The notes: a model not told the origin generated them from the sequence alone. Counted from the stretch's first letter, positions 45,388 through 58,167 are shown. The stretch is DNA of 64,000 nt from Metabacillus endolithicus (GCF_023078335.1 NZ_CP095550.1:1594001-1658000), one strand, 5' to 3'. Translations and numbers: made by a program.

Positions 45388-46901
45388 TACTGTGATACCT
45401 CCTTTTTAGTAGATGAAGATAATGAATTGTCTGTTGATTTGCGTTTAATTGTGAATAATACTCCGACAAGCATTGCTCCAATTGCAACTGTCCAACCCCA
45501 GTTAAATAAGAATCCTAACGGGTAATCACCGTATGGAGCTGTTAAGTTATTACGTAAGTTATCAAACATCATGTATCCTAAAACAACAGGAGTGATGAAG
45601 CCTAAGCATACTCTCCACCATGTACCAACTTGGATATCTGACATTGAGTTAGCATGTGATTGAAGATTTTTTAATTCTTTTGCGAACCATGCCACAGCAA
45701 TAACCTCAAATAAACCAGCTAATGCTACACCAAATTGATTAATAAAGTAATCAGCAGAATCTAAGAAGTATAATCCGCCTTTAGTTGCAAAGATAATAGA
45801 TACTAGTGCAGATAAACCTCCACCAAAAGCAACTGCTTTCGTTCTCGATACCTTAAATTTCTCTTGTACACCAGCAACAAACGTTTCTACGATCGAGATT
45901 AATGAAGATAATCCAGCAAGTACTAATGAACCAAAGAATAAGAAACCAAAGAAACCGTTAAGTGCAGGAAACTCATTAATAATTTGTGGGAAAACAACGA
46001 ACGCTAAACCTACACCAGCAGAAACAACCTCACTTACAGGGACACCCTGTTGAGCTGCCATAAACCCTAGAGCACTAAATACACCAATACCTGCTAATAA
46101 TTCAAACGCAGAATTACTGAAACCTGTAATAAATGCATTGTTTGTAATATCTGATTTTTTAGGTAGGTAGCTTGAATAAGTAATCATAATAGCAAAAGCA
46201 ATTGATAAACTAAAGAAAATTTGACCGTATGCTGCTACCCATACTTTTCCATCAGCAATTTTACTCCAATCTGGTTTGAAGAAGGCATCTAAACCAGCTG
46301 CTGCTCCATCTAATGTTAACGCACGAACAACAATAATACCGAATAATATAACAAGTGCAGGAATGAAAATTTTGTTTGCAACTTCAATACCTTTTTTAAC
46401 ACCAGCAAAAAGGACACCTAATGCAACAACCCAAACAATAACTAAAGGAATAAATACACCTGGAACTAATCCTCCAAATTGACCTGGAGTTTCAGCTAAT
46501 TTTAAATATTCACCAAATAAGAACCCTTCTGTATCTTTCCCCCAGCTTAAGTTGAAAGAAAAAACAGAATAAGACATTGCCCATGCGATAATAACAGCAT
46601 AATATGTTGAAATGACAAACGAAATAGCAACCTGCCACCAACCAATCCATTCTGATCCTTTACTCATTCTTCCTAATGACATTGGAGCCGACCCACGATA
46701 TTTATGACCAATCGTGAACTCCATTACTAATAATGGGATACCAGCTGTTAATAGAGCAAATAGATAAGGAATAAAGAATGCTCCTCCTCCATTTTCATAT
46801 GCTGTTGCCGGAAATCTCCAGATATTTCCTAAACCTACTGCAGAACCAACAGCCGCTAGAATAAAGCCAGCCCTTGTTCCCCACTGTGGGCGATTTTCCA
46901 T
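45387..46901 (-). CDS. Sodium-dependent (NSS family) amino-acid transporter, MetP-like
   Basis: A 504-residue transporter with twelve hydrophobic segments. SAVGLGNIWRFPATAYENGG (about 20-40) is the NSS signature at the Na+ and substrate site. Similar proteins with a MetS subunit import methionine and alanine. Here a MetS-like gene follows in the same transcript. ATG 46901 follows GAGGAGGAAAAATT; an upstream ATG (46922) is in the ribosome binding region. It is sodium-coupled; the substrate is inferred from the partner. It is upstream of the MetS gene and has its own promoter. Confidence 0.85.
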   Translation of the reverse strand: MENRPQWGTRAGFILAAVGSAVGLGNIWRFPATAYENGGGAFFIPYLFALLTAGIPLLVMEFTIGHKYRGSAPMSLGRMSKGSEWIGWWQVAISFVISTYYAVIIAWAMSYSVFSFNLSWGKDTEGFLFGEYLKLAETPGQFGGLVPGVFIPLVIVWVVALGVLFAGVKKGIEVANKIFIPALVILFGIIVVRALTLDGAAAGLDAFFKPDWSKIADGKVWVAAYGQIFFSLSIAFAIMITYSSYLPKKSDITNNAFITGFSNSAFELLAGIGVFSALGFMAAQQGVPVSEVVSAGVGLAFVVFPQIINEFPALNGFFGFLFFGSLVLAGLSSLISIVETFVAGVQEKFKVSRTKAVAFGGGLSALVSIIFATKGGLYFLDSADYFINQFGVALAGLFEVIAVAWFAKELKNLQSHANSMSDIQVGTWWRVCLGFITPVVLGYMMFDNLRNNLTAPYGDYPLGFLFNWGWTVAIGAMLVGVLFTIKRKSTDNSLSSSTKKEVSQ

Positions 46902-47283
46902 AATTTTTCCTCCTCTTCTCATCTCTCACTTAAATGTGGAAACAATTAGAAATTATATAATTTTCTGATTATTTATTATAATCTATACATAGTATAATCG
47001 GACATTATTCCTATGTCTACAAAAAATTTTGAAAAAATACTATTTTAAGATGATATTTTCAGAAATTTTAGATTCTATTAAATAGAATATGGAAATACTT
47101 TATACATTTACATACAAAGACAATATATCCCTTTATTTCTTTAATTCTTAAAAGTTGTAAAATGAAATAGTAATCATAAATATTTTATAACTTCTAAATA
47201 TTCAGTATCTTATGAGCGTGCCCTATTATTACAAAACATTAATATTACTATTCAATTAATAATATTATTCCTTAATGATGCAA
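46902..47283. other. AT-rich intergenic region, no gene seen
   Basis: This 380-base gap lies upstream of the NSS transporter and downstream of lysW. It is very AT-rich. I see no reading frame with a ribosome binding site and no riboswitch; specifically no S-box motif. It must contain the transporter promoter. Confidence 0.5.
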
Positions 47284-47310
47284 AAAAGAAAGGCTATCGC
47301 CTTCCTTTTT
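47284..47310 (-). terminator. Probable terminator downstream of lysW-type gene
   Basis: Hairpin AAGGAAGGC/GCCTTTCTT with one mismatch, then TTTTT on the minus strand. Confidence 0.65.
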
Positions 47311-48859
47311 ATACTGCTTTTGCTCTTTTTGCAAAAATGAAAATAAACCCTACTAATAAGATAGCTATTGTAAGTAAACCAACTAAACTACTACCCGTAA
47401 AACCTAAAACAAGATAACCGATTGTAGCAAAGCCTCCACCAATTAAGGCGTACGGTAACTGAGTCAATACGTGATCAATGTGATGACTTCCTGCTCCCGT
47501 AGAGGATAGTATTGTTGTATCAGAAATTGGTGAACAATGATCACCTAATACAGAACCTGCAAGAACTGCTGCCATAGCCGCAAGCAACATATTGATATCA
47601 GTAGCTGCAGTAATTTCACCTGCAATTGGTAACATAATTCCAAATGTTCCCCAAGAGGTACCAGTTGCAAACGCCATGAATGCTGCCAAAATAAACATTA
47701 CGACTGGTAGATAAGATAAGTTAAGGTTAGATTTTTCAACAATTCCTGCTAAATATTCCCCTGTACTTAATTGACCAATCAAATCTACAATAACCCACGC
47801 AAATAATAAAATGTAGATAGCTGGTAACATTGATTTAACACCTTCAATGATTGCAAGGGGCAAATAACGTCCACTAATTCCTCTACTAAAAAATAATATG
47901 ATTGTGATAGCTAGTCCAAATAGTCCACCATATAATAGCGATGCTGAGACATCTGTATTTTCAAAGATTGCAAAAATATCTACAGCTGATTTATCTTCAA
48001 TTGCTGAATAACCTGTATAAAGCATAGATGCTACTGTACCAATAATTAACGAAAGAATAGGCCAAACAAGGTTACCTATTGTCCCTTTATCACTTGTTGG
48101 TAAATCTTCTTTGATTTCCCCCAGTGCTTCTTTTGAAGGATCAACTACTTGTCCAGTTTGAATCGCACGATCTTCATGAACTTTCATACTGCCAATATTT
48201 ATATTGAAATAAGCTACTGCAAACACAAGAATTAATGCAGCAAAAACATAGTAGTTCATCGGAATCATCGTCATAAAAGCGCCAAGCGGAGTAAACTCAG
48301 TAACACCGTGAGTAGTTAAAATCGTCGCAATCATTGCAATGATATACGCTCCCCAGCTTGAAATTGGTGAAACAACACAAACTGGTGCAGATGTTGAATC
48401 AATTATATAAGCAAGCTTAGCTCGTGAAACCTTTTGACGATCTGTTATCGGACGGCTAACTTGTCCAACTGCAAGCGCATTAAAATAATCATCTATGAAA
48501 ATGAGTATTCCTAATATCGCTGCTGTAAATTGAGCTCCTGCACGAGTTTTCACACGTTTTTGTGCCCATTCACCAAATGCACGGCTGCCTCCAGAAATAG
48601 AAATAAGTGCTGTTACAATTCCTAAAATTAGTAAAAATAAAATGATATAAACATTCCAAGTATTTAATTCACCTTCAGAAATGAAAATACCTTTAACAGC
48701 ATTTAAAATGACCATCCCTGAATCTGCAATTGAAAATTCCTTTAGTAATAACGCTGCTGATACAATCCCCACTCCAAGAGATAACAATACTCTCCTTGTT
48801 AAGATAACCATCAAGATGGCAATTATCGGAGGGATAATTGAAAAAATAGTGCCTGACAT
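47309..48859 (-). CDS. lysW: NhaC-family transporter under lysine riboswitch control (LysW-type)
   Basis: A 516-residue NhaC-family transporter with eleven to twelve membrane segments and family motifs ATGTSWGTFGIMLPI and GDHCSPISDTTILSSTGAG. A lysine riboswitch lies directly upstream, so lysine represses it. Such transporters were proposed as lysine importers (LysW) in comparative genomics of the L-box regulon; that assignment is from regulation. ATG 48859 follows GGGAGG at 11 bases. The frame can be extended to 48973, but that part crosses the riboswitch terminator, so is not coding. Confidence 0.8.
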   Translation of the reverse strand: MSGTIFSIIPPIIAILMVILTRRVLLSLGVGIVSAALLLKEFSIADSGMVILNAVKGIFISEGELNTWNVYIILFLLILGIVTALISISGGSRAFGEWAQKRVKTRAGAQFTAAILGILIFIDDYFNALAVGQVSRPITDRQKVSRAKLAYIIDSTSAPVCVVSPISSWGAYIIAMIATILTTHGVTEFTPLGAFMTMIPMNYYVFAALILVFAVAYFNINIGSMKVHEDRAIQTGQVVDPSKEALGEIKEDLPTSDKGTIGNLVWPILSLIIGTVASMLYTGYSAIEDKSAVDIFAIFENTDVSASLLYGGLFGLAITIILFFSRGISGRYLPLAIIEGVKSMLPAIYILLFAWVIVDLIGQLSTGEYLAGIVEKSNLNLSYLPVVMFILAAFMAFATGTSWGTFGIMLPIAGEITAATDINMLLAAMAAVLAGSVLGDHCSPISDTTILSSTGAGSHHIDHVLTQLPYALIGGGFATIGYLVLGFTGSSLVGLLTIAILLVGFIFIFAKRAKAV

Positions 48860-48940
48860 GATGCAAAATGCCTCCCTGTTCTTATTATTGGAAGTATTTG
48901 ATACTGATTGTAAGGAACAATGCACCCTAAAAAAGTGCAT

Positions 48941-48980
48941 AGAAAAAGAGTAACGATAGAAAATAACTATCATTACTCTT
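48941..48980 (-). terminator. Riboswitch-controlled terminator (lysW leader)
   Basis: On the minus strand AAGAGTAATGATAG pairs with CTATCGTTACTCTT, followed by TTTTT. It lies between the lysine aptamer and the gene, as in a transcription-attenuation riboswitch. Confidence 0.85.
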
Positions 48981-48989
48981 ATTTGAATA

Positions 48990-49206
48990 ATGTTATGTTA
49001 TCCTCCATCTCGATCAGTAGTACCTCCATTATAGTTTTCTATAATGACAGTATTACCTTTATTCAACGTAATACCAGCAAATGAAGCCTGACTAGCTATC
49101 ACTCACTTCGGCAAAAACCCCTTTTCAATACGATCATCGTTGTCATTCTCACATATTGTACTCTTGGTTTCTGCGCCTCTACCTCATCATGAGATAAGGT
49201 GATGTA
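48990..49206 (-). ncRNA. Lysine riboswitch (L-box)
   Basis: On the minus strand the conserved landmarks occur in order: GGTAGAGGCGC, AAGAGTA, a variable stem, GAAAAGGGG, GCCGAAG, TTTGCTGG, GTTGAATAAAGGTAATACTGTCA, and GGAGGTACTACTGATCGAGA. The outer segments can form the long P1 stem. These match the L-box aptamer of B. subtilis lysC in order and spacing. A terminator follows. Lysine binding is expected to end transcription early. Confidence 0.88.
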
Positions 49207-49260
49207 GGTCAATATTTAATTAACTTTCAATAGTTTAGCAAAATAGTAGTCAAATGACAA

Positions 49261-49992
49261 CTATGGAACTGCTGGTAATTCAATGGCAGGTGCATTTTCT
49301 CCACTTTCATTGTAATATTGTGGAACATCACCATGTGCTGCAATGTCAACAATAGGAATTGTATTTGTAATGGTAACAGGCTTTGTTGAGAACGGGATAA
49401 CAACCTGTACTGTTACTTCTACAATAACAGAAATTTCATGAACCGCACTATTAATTCCATATTCCTTTAATGTTCTTTTAATATCGGTATGTACATCACC
49501 TATTAAGTAAAAACGAACTGGAATATCTGGACCTATTGTACTTAAAATCGCATTATCCGTTATTTGTCCTAAAGGAATCGAATAAACAATTCCATCATCT
49601 AATTCCATTTCCTGATTGTCTGTTGTATGAAAATTCCCTTTTTCAATTTCAGTTAATTTCCTTGTGATGTTATCAGTTATTCGATCTAATTCTGCTCGAA
49701 CAACTGCTGAATTAAATCGGATTGTATTTGTATTGCCATTGTTATCCTTATCTATTATAACAAGGTTTTCTTGATCCTTTTCTGTCTCTTCTTTTACAGC
49801 TTCATGGATAATGGTTGTTGCAACTGAAGAAGCTTCGAGCTTAGCGATGTCCATAATAGCAGGTTCTACTTTACTATCTACATACCAAAAACTACTAGCT
49901 GTTAGAATTGTAAATATAACAAGTGTTAGTAACAGTACATATCGAAAAGGTAAAGGCCCTTTGCGCGGGCGTCGACCGCGAAACTTAGCCAA
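49261..49992 (-). CDS. yunB: Sporulation protein YunB
   Basis: A 243-residue protein with a basic N-terminus (AKFRGRRPRKGPL), one membrane helix (about 16-38) and an external domain with repeated beta segments (VVRAELDRITDNITRKLTE, DIPVRFYLIGDVHTDIKRTL). YunB is required for efficient sporulation in B. subtilis and is expressed under sigma-E; its biochemical role is unknown. TTG 49992 follows AAAGGAGGGATTTG. It lies in the yunB-yunC-yunD order of B. subtilis. Confidence 0.85.
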   Translation of the reverse strand: MAKFRGRRPRKGPLPFRYVLLLTLVIFTILTASSFWYVDSKVEPAIMDIAKLEASSVATTIIHEAVKEETEKDQENLVIIDKDNNGNTNTIRFNSAVVRAELDRITDNITRKLTEIEKGNFHTTDNQEMELDDGIVYSIPLGQITDNAILSTIGPDIPVRFYLIGDVHTDIKRTLKEYGINSAVHEISVIVEVTVQVVIPFSTKPVTITNTIPIVDIAAHGDVPQYYNESGENAPAIELPAVP

Positions 49993-50107
49993 AACAAATC
50001 CCTCCTTTACAAGCTATGTTTATGCATGACAGGAGGGATGTACGCTTACTTTTTTATTCATTCTAAACTTTTTATTGTTTTAGGGACAATACAGGCTTGC
50101 TTCTTAC

Positions 50108-50410
50108 TTAAACCATTTTAAGTAAAGCATCTTTTCCTGTTGTTCCCACAGAGATTCCCAATTTTTCTGCTTCATATGTGACAGATTCCAGTGGTGCTTC
50201 AAGTAGTTGATCGATTGTCCGGACACCAACAGCACGACCAGCAATAATTCCTCGGTCTTTAAGCTTTTCATTTAGTAATGCAACATCAAGTGCTCCGCAC
50301 ATGATATATCCTTTATCGTTTGTAACTGCCATAAAATTAGTTTTAGGCAATGCAACTGTAATCGCTGTGAACTGTTTTCCTTCTATAACAACTGGAGTCA
50401 TTGTAACCAT
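50108..50410 (-). CDS. yunC: YunC family protein (DUF1805)
   Basis: A 100-residue DUF1805 protein, MVTMTPVVIEGKQFTAITVA, with MCGALDVALLNEKL and AGRAVGVRTIDQLLEAP. It has an alpha/beta fold and unknown function. ATG 50410 follows AAAGGAGTGTAGATACACA; that ribosome binding site lies in one arm of a long hairpin, described separately. It lies between yunB and yunD. Confidence 0.85.
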   Translation of the reverse strand: MVTMTPVVIEGKQFTAITVALPKTNFMAVTNDKGYIMCGALDVALLNEKLKDRGIIAGRAVGVRTIDQLLEAPLESVTYEAEKLGISVGTTGKDALLKMV

Positions 50411-50413
50411 TGT

Positions 50414-50472
50414 GTATCTACACTCCTTTCTTGATATATCTTTATGATTAAAGAAAGGATTCGTGTAGATAC
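50414..50472 (-). promoter_or_regulatory. Hairpin sequestering the yunC ribosome binding site
   Basis: On the minus strand GTATCTACAC-GAAT-CCTTTCTT (50451-50472) pairs with AAGAAAGG-A-GTGTAGATAC (50414-50432) across an 18-nt AT-rich loop. The second arm contains the AAGGAG ribosome binding site of yunC. There is no U-tract directly after it, so it is not a plain terminator. Structure could lower yunC translation or protect the yunD end. Confidence 0.55.
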
Positions 50473-50476
50473 GCGC

Positions 50477-51880
50477 CTATTCATTTCTAGATTTTTCACC
50501 TAATTTCCAAGCTAATACATCTCTCAACAATTCAGGCATAAAAAACACCTTTTTCTCGGCATGACTGATTTCAGGATATAGTGGGCCAAGAGTAAACATA
50601 TCGATCGTCGCTACAGCATAAACCCGTTCATATGAAATAGGTTTACCATTAACAAATATTTCTTTTACATGATCTTTGCCATCATCTAACGTTTCCATGT
50701 TTACTTCAATCCCGTCAAAAACCATTCGTCCCATTACTTTTCCTCTAAAGCCAAGACCTTTTAGCTTTAAATGTTCCATCTTCTCATCTCTTGATTGAAC
50801 AATAACTTCTTTAAGAACATCACCTTTTAAATAAACTTTACACGGATTGATCGGATGAGGACAAATACGATGAAGATCTTTTCTGGTAACAGGTCCTTTT
50901 GGTAATGGTTCTAAAAGAATACCTGAGTTCACCATTGCAATCTCTCCATCACACCACTCCTTTATAGATTGAACAAGGAGTTTTGGGAATTCAGATTCTT
51001 GGTACCAATCTAAAGAAAGACCATTTTTTGAAACACCAATGACCTCCGAAAGAGTATTATCGGCTTGTATTGAAGATTTCTGTAACCATAACTCTGTTTC
51101 ATTACAAATTATTTTCTGATCCTCCATTGGAAATAGAGAAGCTTTATAATGATGAAGTTTGTTAGTCTCAATAGAAATAGATAAAGAAATATGCCCAACA
51201 TATTGACCATATTTTCCTGCACCTGCGATTAGGGTGTTATGAAGCTCAATCCCTTCTTTCAGAACATGATGGGTGTGTCCTCCAATAATAACATCAATAT
51301 CAGGAAACTCTTTGGCTATAATTTCGTCATCACTTATTCCCAAATGAGACAAAAGTACAATCACATCACATTGTCCCTTTACTTGTTCAACAGTCTCCAA
51401 TAAACTTTGAAAAGGATCTTTTATTTTCCATCCTAGTAATTCATAGAACTTTTCATAGAAAACCGTAACACCGAGCAAAGCAATCCTCGTACCACTGTTA
51501 AGTGTGATGATATGATAAGGAACAACCCAATTAGGCCTTTCTCCCAATTCTGTATATAGATTTGATAGTATTACCGGAAATGTGGCACGTTCATATAAAG
51601 AATCAAGATCTTCATGTGAAAAAGTAATTCCTTCATTATTTCCAATGGTCACTGCGTCATAATTTAACTGATTTAACAGTGTAACATTTGCTTTTCCCTT
51701 TGTTGCTTCAGTTATTGGATGAAACCGATCTGAATGATCTCCAATATCCAATAAAATCATTTGCTCATTTTGTTGATCATGCCATGCTTTTTTGTTTTTT
51801 ATAAATTGAACGATAGCTGGCCAATTTTCAAAATGACTATGTAAATCATTAGTATGATAAAGGTGAACGGTTTCTAACAT
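50477..51880 (-). CDS. yunD: Metallophosphoesterase/5'-nucleotidase family protein YunD
   Basis: A 467-residue UshA-like protein: metallophosphoesterase domain (about 1-240; HTNDLHSHF, LDIGDHSDR, IGNNEG, LLSHLG, GGHTHHVL bind two metals) and a 5'-nucleotidase C-terminal domain (about 290-440). It lacks a signal peptide, so unlike UshA it acts in the cytoplasm. The substrate (nucleotide, UDP-sugar or cyclic nucleotide) is unknown. It lies upstream of yunC. In B. subtilis a permease, yunE, separates yunD from yunF; that gene is absent here. Confidence 0.85.
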   Translation of the reverse strand: MLETVHLYHTNDLHSHFENWPAIVQFIKNKKAWHDQQNEQMILLDIGDHSDRFHPITEATKGKANVTLLNQLNYDAVTIGNNEGITFSHEDLDSLYERATFPVILSNLYTELGERPNWVVPYHIITLNSGTRIALLGVTVFYEKFYELLGWKIKDPFQSLLETVEQVKGQCDVIVLLSHLGISDDEIIAKEFPDIDVIIGGHTHHVLKEGIELHNTLIAGAGKYGQYVGHISLSISIETNKLHHYKASLFPMEDQKIICNETELWLQKSSIQADNTLSEVIGVSKNGLSLDWYQESEFPKLLVQSIKEWCDGEIAMVNSGILLEPLPKGPVTRKDLHRICPHPINPCKVYLKGDVLKEVIVQSRDEKMEHLKLKGLGFRGKVMGRMVFDGIEVNMETLDDGKDHVKEIFVNGKPISYERVYAVATIDMFTLGPLYPEISHAEKKVFFMPELLRDVLAWKLGEKSRNE

Positions 51881-51912
51881 GTTCCTCTCTCCTTACTTAA
51901 ACTCCACACTTA

Positions 51913-52782
51913 TTACATCTCCTCATGATCTTGAAACAAACTTAATTGTTTTTCAGCTAATCCCGTATAGTGAAGATTTAGTAGATTTATCATCATCTTC
52001 GCATTATCTGCCGCATCTCCACCTGAGTTGTTATTAAAGAGCATATAGGTTGTTTCTGTTCTTTGCTGAATCTCAGCTAAATGTTCTTTCCACTCTAATA
52101 ACTCTTCTTCATTATAGCGATACAAATATCGAACATCTCGCCAATCATCTCCATTAGCCGGCTTATTCCATCCATATATATTTCTTCCATGGAGACGAAT
52201 AAGTGTTTTATGAGGAGTAGTTGGCTTTAAAACGGTGGGAATTGATCTTTCACCAGCCTGAGGTTCATCCACTATACTATGAATCCATTTCTCTTCTTCC
52301 ATAAACTGTAAGGTTTTATCATAATAACTAGAAGAAAACCACGAACGGTTGCGAAATTCTAATGCCACCTCTGTATCTCTCATTTTTTCTCTGCACCATT
52401 TTAAGTAAGCAACATTTTCTTTGTTACATGTAAACCAAGGAGGAAATTGAAATAATACCATAGCCAATTTATTTGCATTTATTAATGGCTGAATTGATCT
52501 TATGTATGCTGAAAACATATCAGCTTTGTTATCAAAGGGAATTTCTCCGCGAAGATGTCCTGTCATTCCTTGATATGCTTTTGCTATAAACTGAAATCCC
52601 TTTGGCGTATCTTTTACCCACTTCTCCATATTACGTTCCGGTTGGACAGCATAAAAACATGAATCAATTTCAACAGTTGGAAAATGTGCTGCATATTCTT
52701 GTAATTTATTCGTTGTATTCAAACCAGTATAAAGGGATTCATGGTCTCCCCATCCAGTTAAACCTATTTGAATGCTTGTCAA
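51913..52782 (-). CDS. yunF: DUF72 family protein YunF
   Basis: A 289-residue TIM-barrel-like DUF72 protein. IQIGLTGWGDHESLY, FIAKAYQGMTGHLRG, LEFRNRSWF, and YMLFNNNSGGDAADNA are the conserved blocks. The family is thought to be hydrolytic or isomerase-like but no function is proven. TTG 52782 follows AAGGATTGATTTTGA. It is 32 bases upstream of yunD on the same strand. Confidence 0.85.
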   Translation of the reverse strand: MTSIQIGLTGWGDHESLYTGLNTTNKLQEYAAHFPTVEIDSCFYAVQPERNMEKWVKDTPKGFQFIAKAYQGMTGHLRGEIPFDNKADMFSAYIRSIQPLINANKLAMVLFQFPPWFTCNKENVAYLKWCREKMRDTEVALEFRNRSWFSSSYYDKTLQFMEEEKWIHSIVDEPQAGERSIPTVLKPTTPHKTLIRLHGRNIYGWNKPANGDDWRDVRYLYRYNEEELLEWKEHLAEIQQRTETTYMLFNNNSGGDAADNAKMMINLLNLHYTGLAEKQLSLFQDHEEM

Positions 52783-52925
52783 TCAAAATCAATCCTTTTT
52801 AATTAACTGCTTTACATTAATTATACGACTCTTAGTGCTTTCCATAAACCTTAATAAAGTTTTACCCATACTATACCATGATTAGAAAAAACTCACATAT
52901 TCTTTAACACTTTTTTTAAGTACTA

Positions 52926-52953
52926 AAAAGGACTGACAATTGTCAGTCCTTTT
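52926..52953 (-). terminator. Terminator of the suf operon
   Basis: Perfect hairpin AAAAAGGACTGACA/TGTCAGTCCTTTT, directly after the sufB stop. Confidence 0.88.
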
Positions 52954-52965
52954 ATATGAAAGTTA

Positions 52966-54363
52966 TTAACCGATAGAACCTTCCATCTCGAACTTGATTA
53001 GACGGTTCATTTCTACTGCGTATTCCATTGGAAGTTCTTTTGTAAATGGCTCGATAAAGCCCATAACGATCATTTCTGTTGCTTCTTCTTCAGAAATTCC
53101 ACGACTCATTAGATAGAATAATTGCTCTTCAGATACTTTTGAAACTTTCGCTTCGTGCTCAAGAGAAATGTTGTCGTTAAGAATTTCATTGTATGGAATC
53201 GTATCAGATGTTGATTGATTATCCATAATGAGTGTATCACACTCAATGTTTGATCTTGCACCTTCTGCTTTACGTCCGAAGTGTACAATTCCACGGTATG
53301 TTACTTTACCACCTTGTTTTGAGATGGATTTAGAAACAATTGTAGATGATGTGTTTGGTGCAAGGTGAATCATTTTTGCACCTGCATCCTGGTGTTGACC
53401 TTTACCAGCTAAGGCAATAGAAAGTGTCATACCACGTGCACCTTCACCACGAAGGATAACAGCTGGGTATTTCATTGTTAATTTCGAACCAATGTTACCA
53501 TCGATCCATTCCATCGTTGCATTCGCATCACAAACTGCACGCTTTGTTACAAGGTTAAATACGTTATTAGCCCAGTTTTGAATTGTTGTGTAACGGCAGT
53601 AACCACCGTCTTTAACAATGATCTCAACAACTGCACTGTGAAGTGAGTTCGTTGTATAAACTGGAGCTGTACATCCCTCAACATAGTGTACATGTGCGCC
53701 TTCATCAACGATGATTAATGTACGCTCAAATTGTCCCATGTTTTCAGAGTTAATACGGAAGTATGCTTGTAATGGAGTATCAACTTTAACACCTTTTGGT
53801 ACATAAATGAATGATCCACCAGACCATACAGCAGAGTTTAAAGCAGAGAACTTATTATCTGCTGGAGGAATTACTTTTCCAAAATGCTCACGGAAAATAT
53901 CTTCGTTCTCTTTTAAAGCTGTATCCGTATCTTTGAAGACAATACCAAGGTCTTCAAGGTCTTCCTTCATGTTATGATAAACAACCTCTGATTCATACTG
54001 AGCAGAAACACCTGCTAAGTATTTTTGTTCAGCTTCAGGAATACCTAATTTATCAAATGTAGCTTTTATTTCCTCAGGAACCTCATCCCATGAGCGTTCC
54101 GATTTCTCAGAAGGCTTTACATAATACGTAATTTCATCGAAATTTAATGAAGCCATATCCCCACCCCATTGTGGCATTGGCATATTGTAAAAATGCTCTA
54201 ATGATTTCAAGCGGAAATCCAGCATCCATTGTGGTTCATCTTTCATACGAGAGATTTCTTCAACAATCTCTTTCGTTAATCCTCGTTTAGAACGGAAGAT
54301 GGAAACATCTTTGTCAGCAAAACCATACTTGTAATCGCCGATTTCAGGTGCCTTTTTTGCCAT
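52966..54363 (-). CDS. sufB: Fe-S cluster scaffold protein SufB
   Basis: A 465-residue beta-helix protein that with SufC and SufD forms the SufBC2D scaffold on which Fe-S clusters are built. [19 protein letters not shown] at the start, [19 protein letters not shown], and [19 protein letters not shown] at the end are signatures. Last gene of the sufCDSUB operon. The ATG at 54363 follows a GGAGTGAATGTAG site. Confidence 0.95.
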   Translation of the reverse strand: MAKKAPEIGDYKYGFADKDVSIFRSKRGLTKEIVEEISRMKDEPQWMLDFRLKSLEHFYNMPMPQWGGDMASLNFDEITYYVKPSEKSERSWDEVPEEIKATFDKLGIPEAEQKYLAGVSAQYESEVVYHNMKEDLEDLGIVFKDTDTALKENEDIFREHFGKVIPPADNKFSALNSAVWSGGSFIYVPKGVKVDTPLQAYFRINSENMGQFERTLIIVDEGAHVHYVEGCTAPVYTTNSLHSAVVEIIVKDGGYCRYTTIQNWANNVFNLVTKRAVCDANATMEWIDGNIGSKLTMKYPAVILRGEGARGMTLSIALAGKGQHQDAGAKMIHLAPNTSSTIVSKSISKQGGKVTYRGIVHFGRKAEGARSNIECDTLIMDNQSTSDTIPYNEILNDNISLEHEAKVSKVSEEQLFYLMSRGISEEEATEMIVMGFIEPFTKELPMEYAVEMNRLIKFEMEGSIG

Positions 54364-54406
54364 CTACATTCACTCCAATCAAATTAGATTTATTGGCGTA
54401 AGCAAC

Positions 54407-57361
<2,955 letters not shown>

Positions 57362-57381
57362 CGTCTTAGTCCCCCTTACTA

Positions 57382-58167
57382 TTATGCTTCTTGCCCAACA
57401 GTTTCGTCTTCAATACCTAGTTCTTGTTTAATCCAGTCATATCCTTCTGCTTCTAAACGTTGAGCTAGCTCAGGGCCACCTGATTTAACAACACGTCCTT
57501 GCATCATTACATGTACTTTATCTGGAGTGATGTAGTTTAATAAACGTTGGTAGTGAGTAATCATTAAGCAACCGAACTCTTCACTACGCATTTTGTTGAT
57601 TCCTTGTGCAACGATTTTTAATGCATCAATATCTAAACCAGAGTCAATTTCATCTAGGATTGCAATTTTTGGCTCAATCATCATTAATTGAAGAATTTCA
57701 TTACGTTTTTTCTCTCCGCCCGAGAAACCTTCATTTAAATAACGTTGTGCCATATCTTGATCCATTTCAAGCTCATCCATGTTTGCATCCATTTTACGAA
57801 TGAATTTCATTAAAGAGATTTCATCGCCTTCTTCTCTGCGCGCATTAATAGAAGAACGTAAGAAATCCGCGTTTGTTACACCACTGATTTCACTTGGATA
57901 TTGCATAGCTAAAAATAGACCTGCACGAGCACGCTCGTCTACTTCCATTTCTAATACGTCTTCCCCATCTAATGTAATGCTACCTTGTGTTACCTCATAC
58001 TTTGGGTGACCCATAATTGCTGAGGATAAAGTAGATTTACCTGTACCGTTCGGCCCCATGATTGCATGGAACTCTCCGCCTTTTATTTCAAGATTTACAC
58101 CTTTTAGAATTTCTTTTCCATCAATTTCTACGTGTAAATCCTTAATGATTAATGTAGAACCTGCCAT
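57382..58167 (-). CDS. sufC: Fe-S assembly ATPase SufC
   Basis: A 261-residue ABC-type ATPase that drives the SufBCD scaffold. Walker A GPNGTGKST, the signature EGFSGGEKKRNEIL, Walker B KIAILDEIDSGLDIDAL, and the switch His in MITHYQR are intact. First gene of the operon in the order C-D-S-U-B. GGAGGTATCATT precedes ATG 58167. The 750-base region upstream should hold the promoter. Confidence 0.95.
   Translation of the reverse strand: MAGSTLIIKDLHVEIDGKEILKGVNLEIKGGEFHAIMGPNGTGKSTLSSAIMGHPKYEVTQGSITLDGEDVLEMEVDERARAGLFLAMQYPSEISGVTNADFLRSSINARREEGDEISLMKFIRKMDANMDELEMDQDMAQRYLNEGFSGGEKKRNEILQLMMIEPKIAILDEIDSGLDIDALKIVAQGINKMRSEEFGCLMITHYQRLLNYITPDKVHVMMQGRVVKSGGPELAQRLEAEGYDWIKQELGIEDETVGQEA

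Noticed and set aside
44696..45487. 263-codon minus-strand frame opposite lytH
   Set aside because: It is antisense to the M23 domain of lytH, which has clear catalytic motifs; composition and lack of a start signal mark it as a shadow frame.
46902..47283. S-box or other riboswitch upstream of the NSS transporter
   Set aside because: None of the conserved S-box, L-box or T-box words are present in this AT-rich gap.
48946..48980. Fur-like palindrome GATAG..CTATC
   Set aside because: Explained fully as the stem of the lysine-riboswitch terminator followed by its U-tract.
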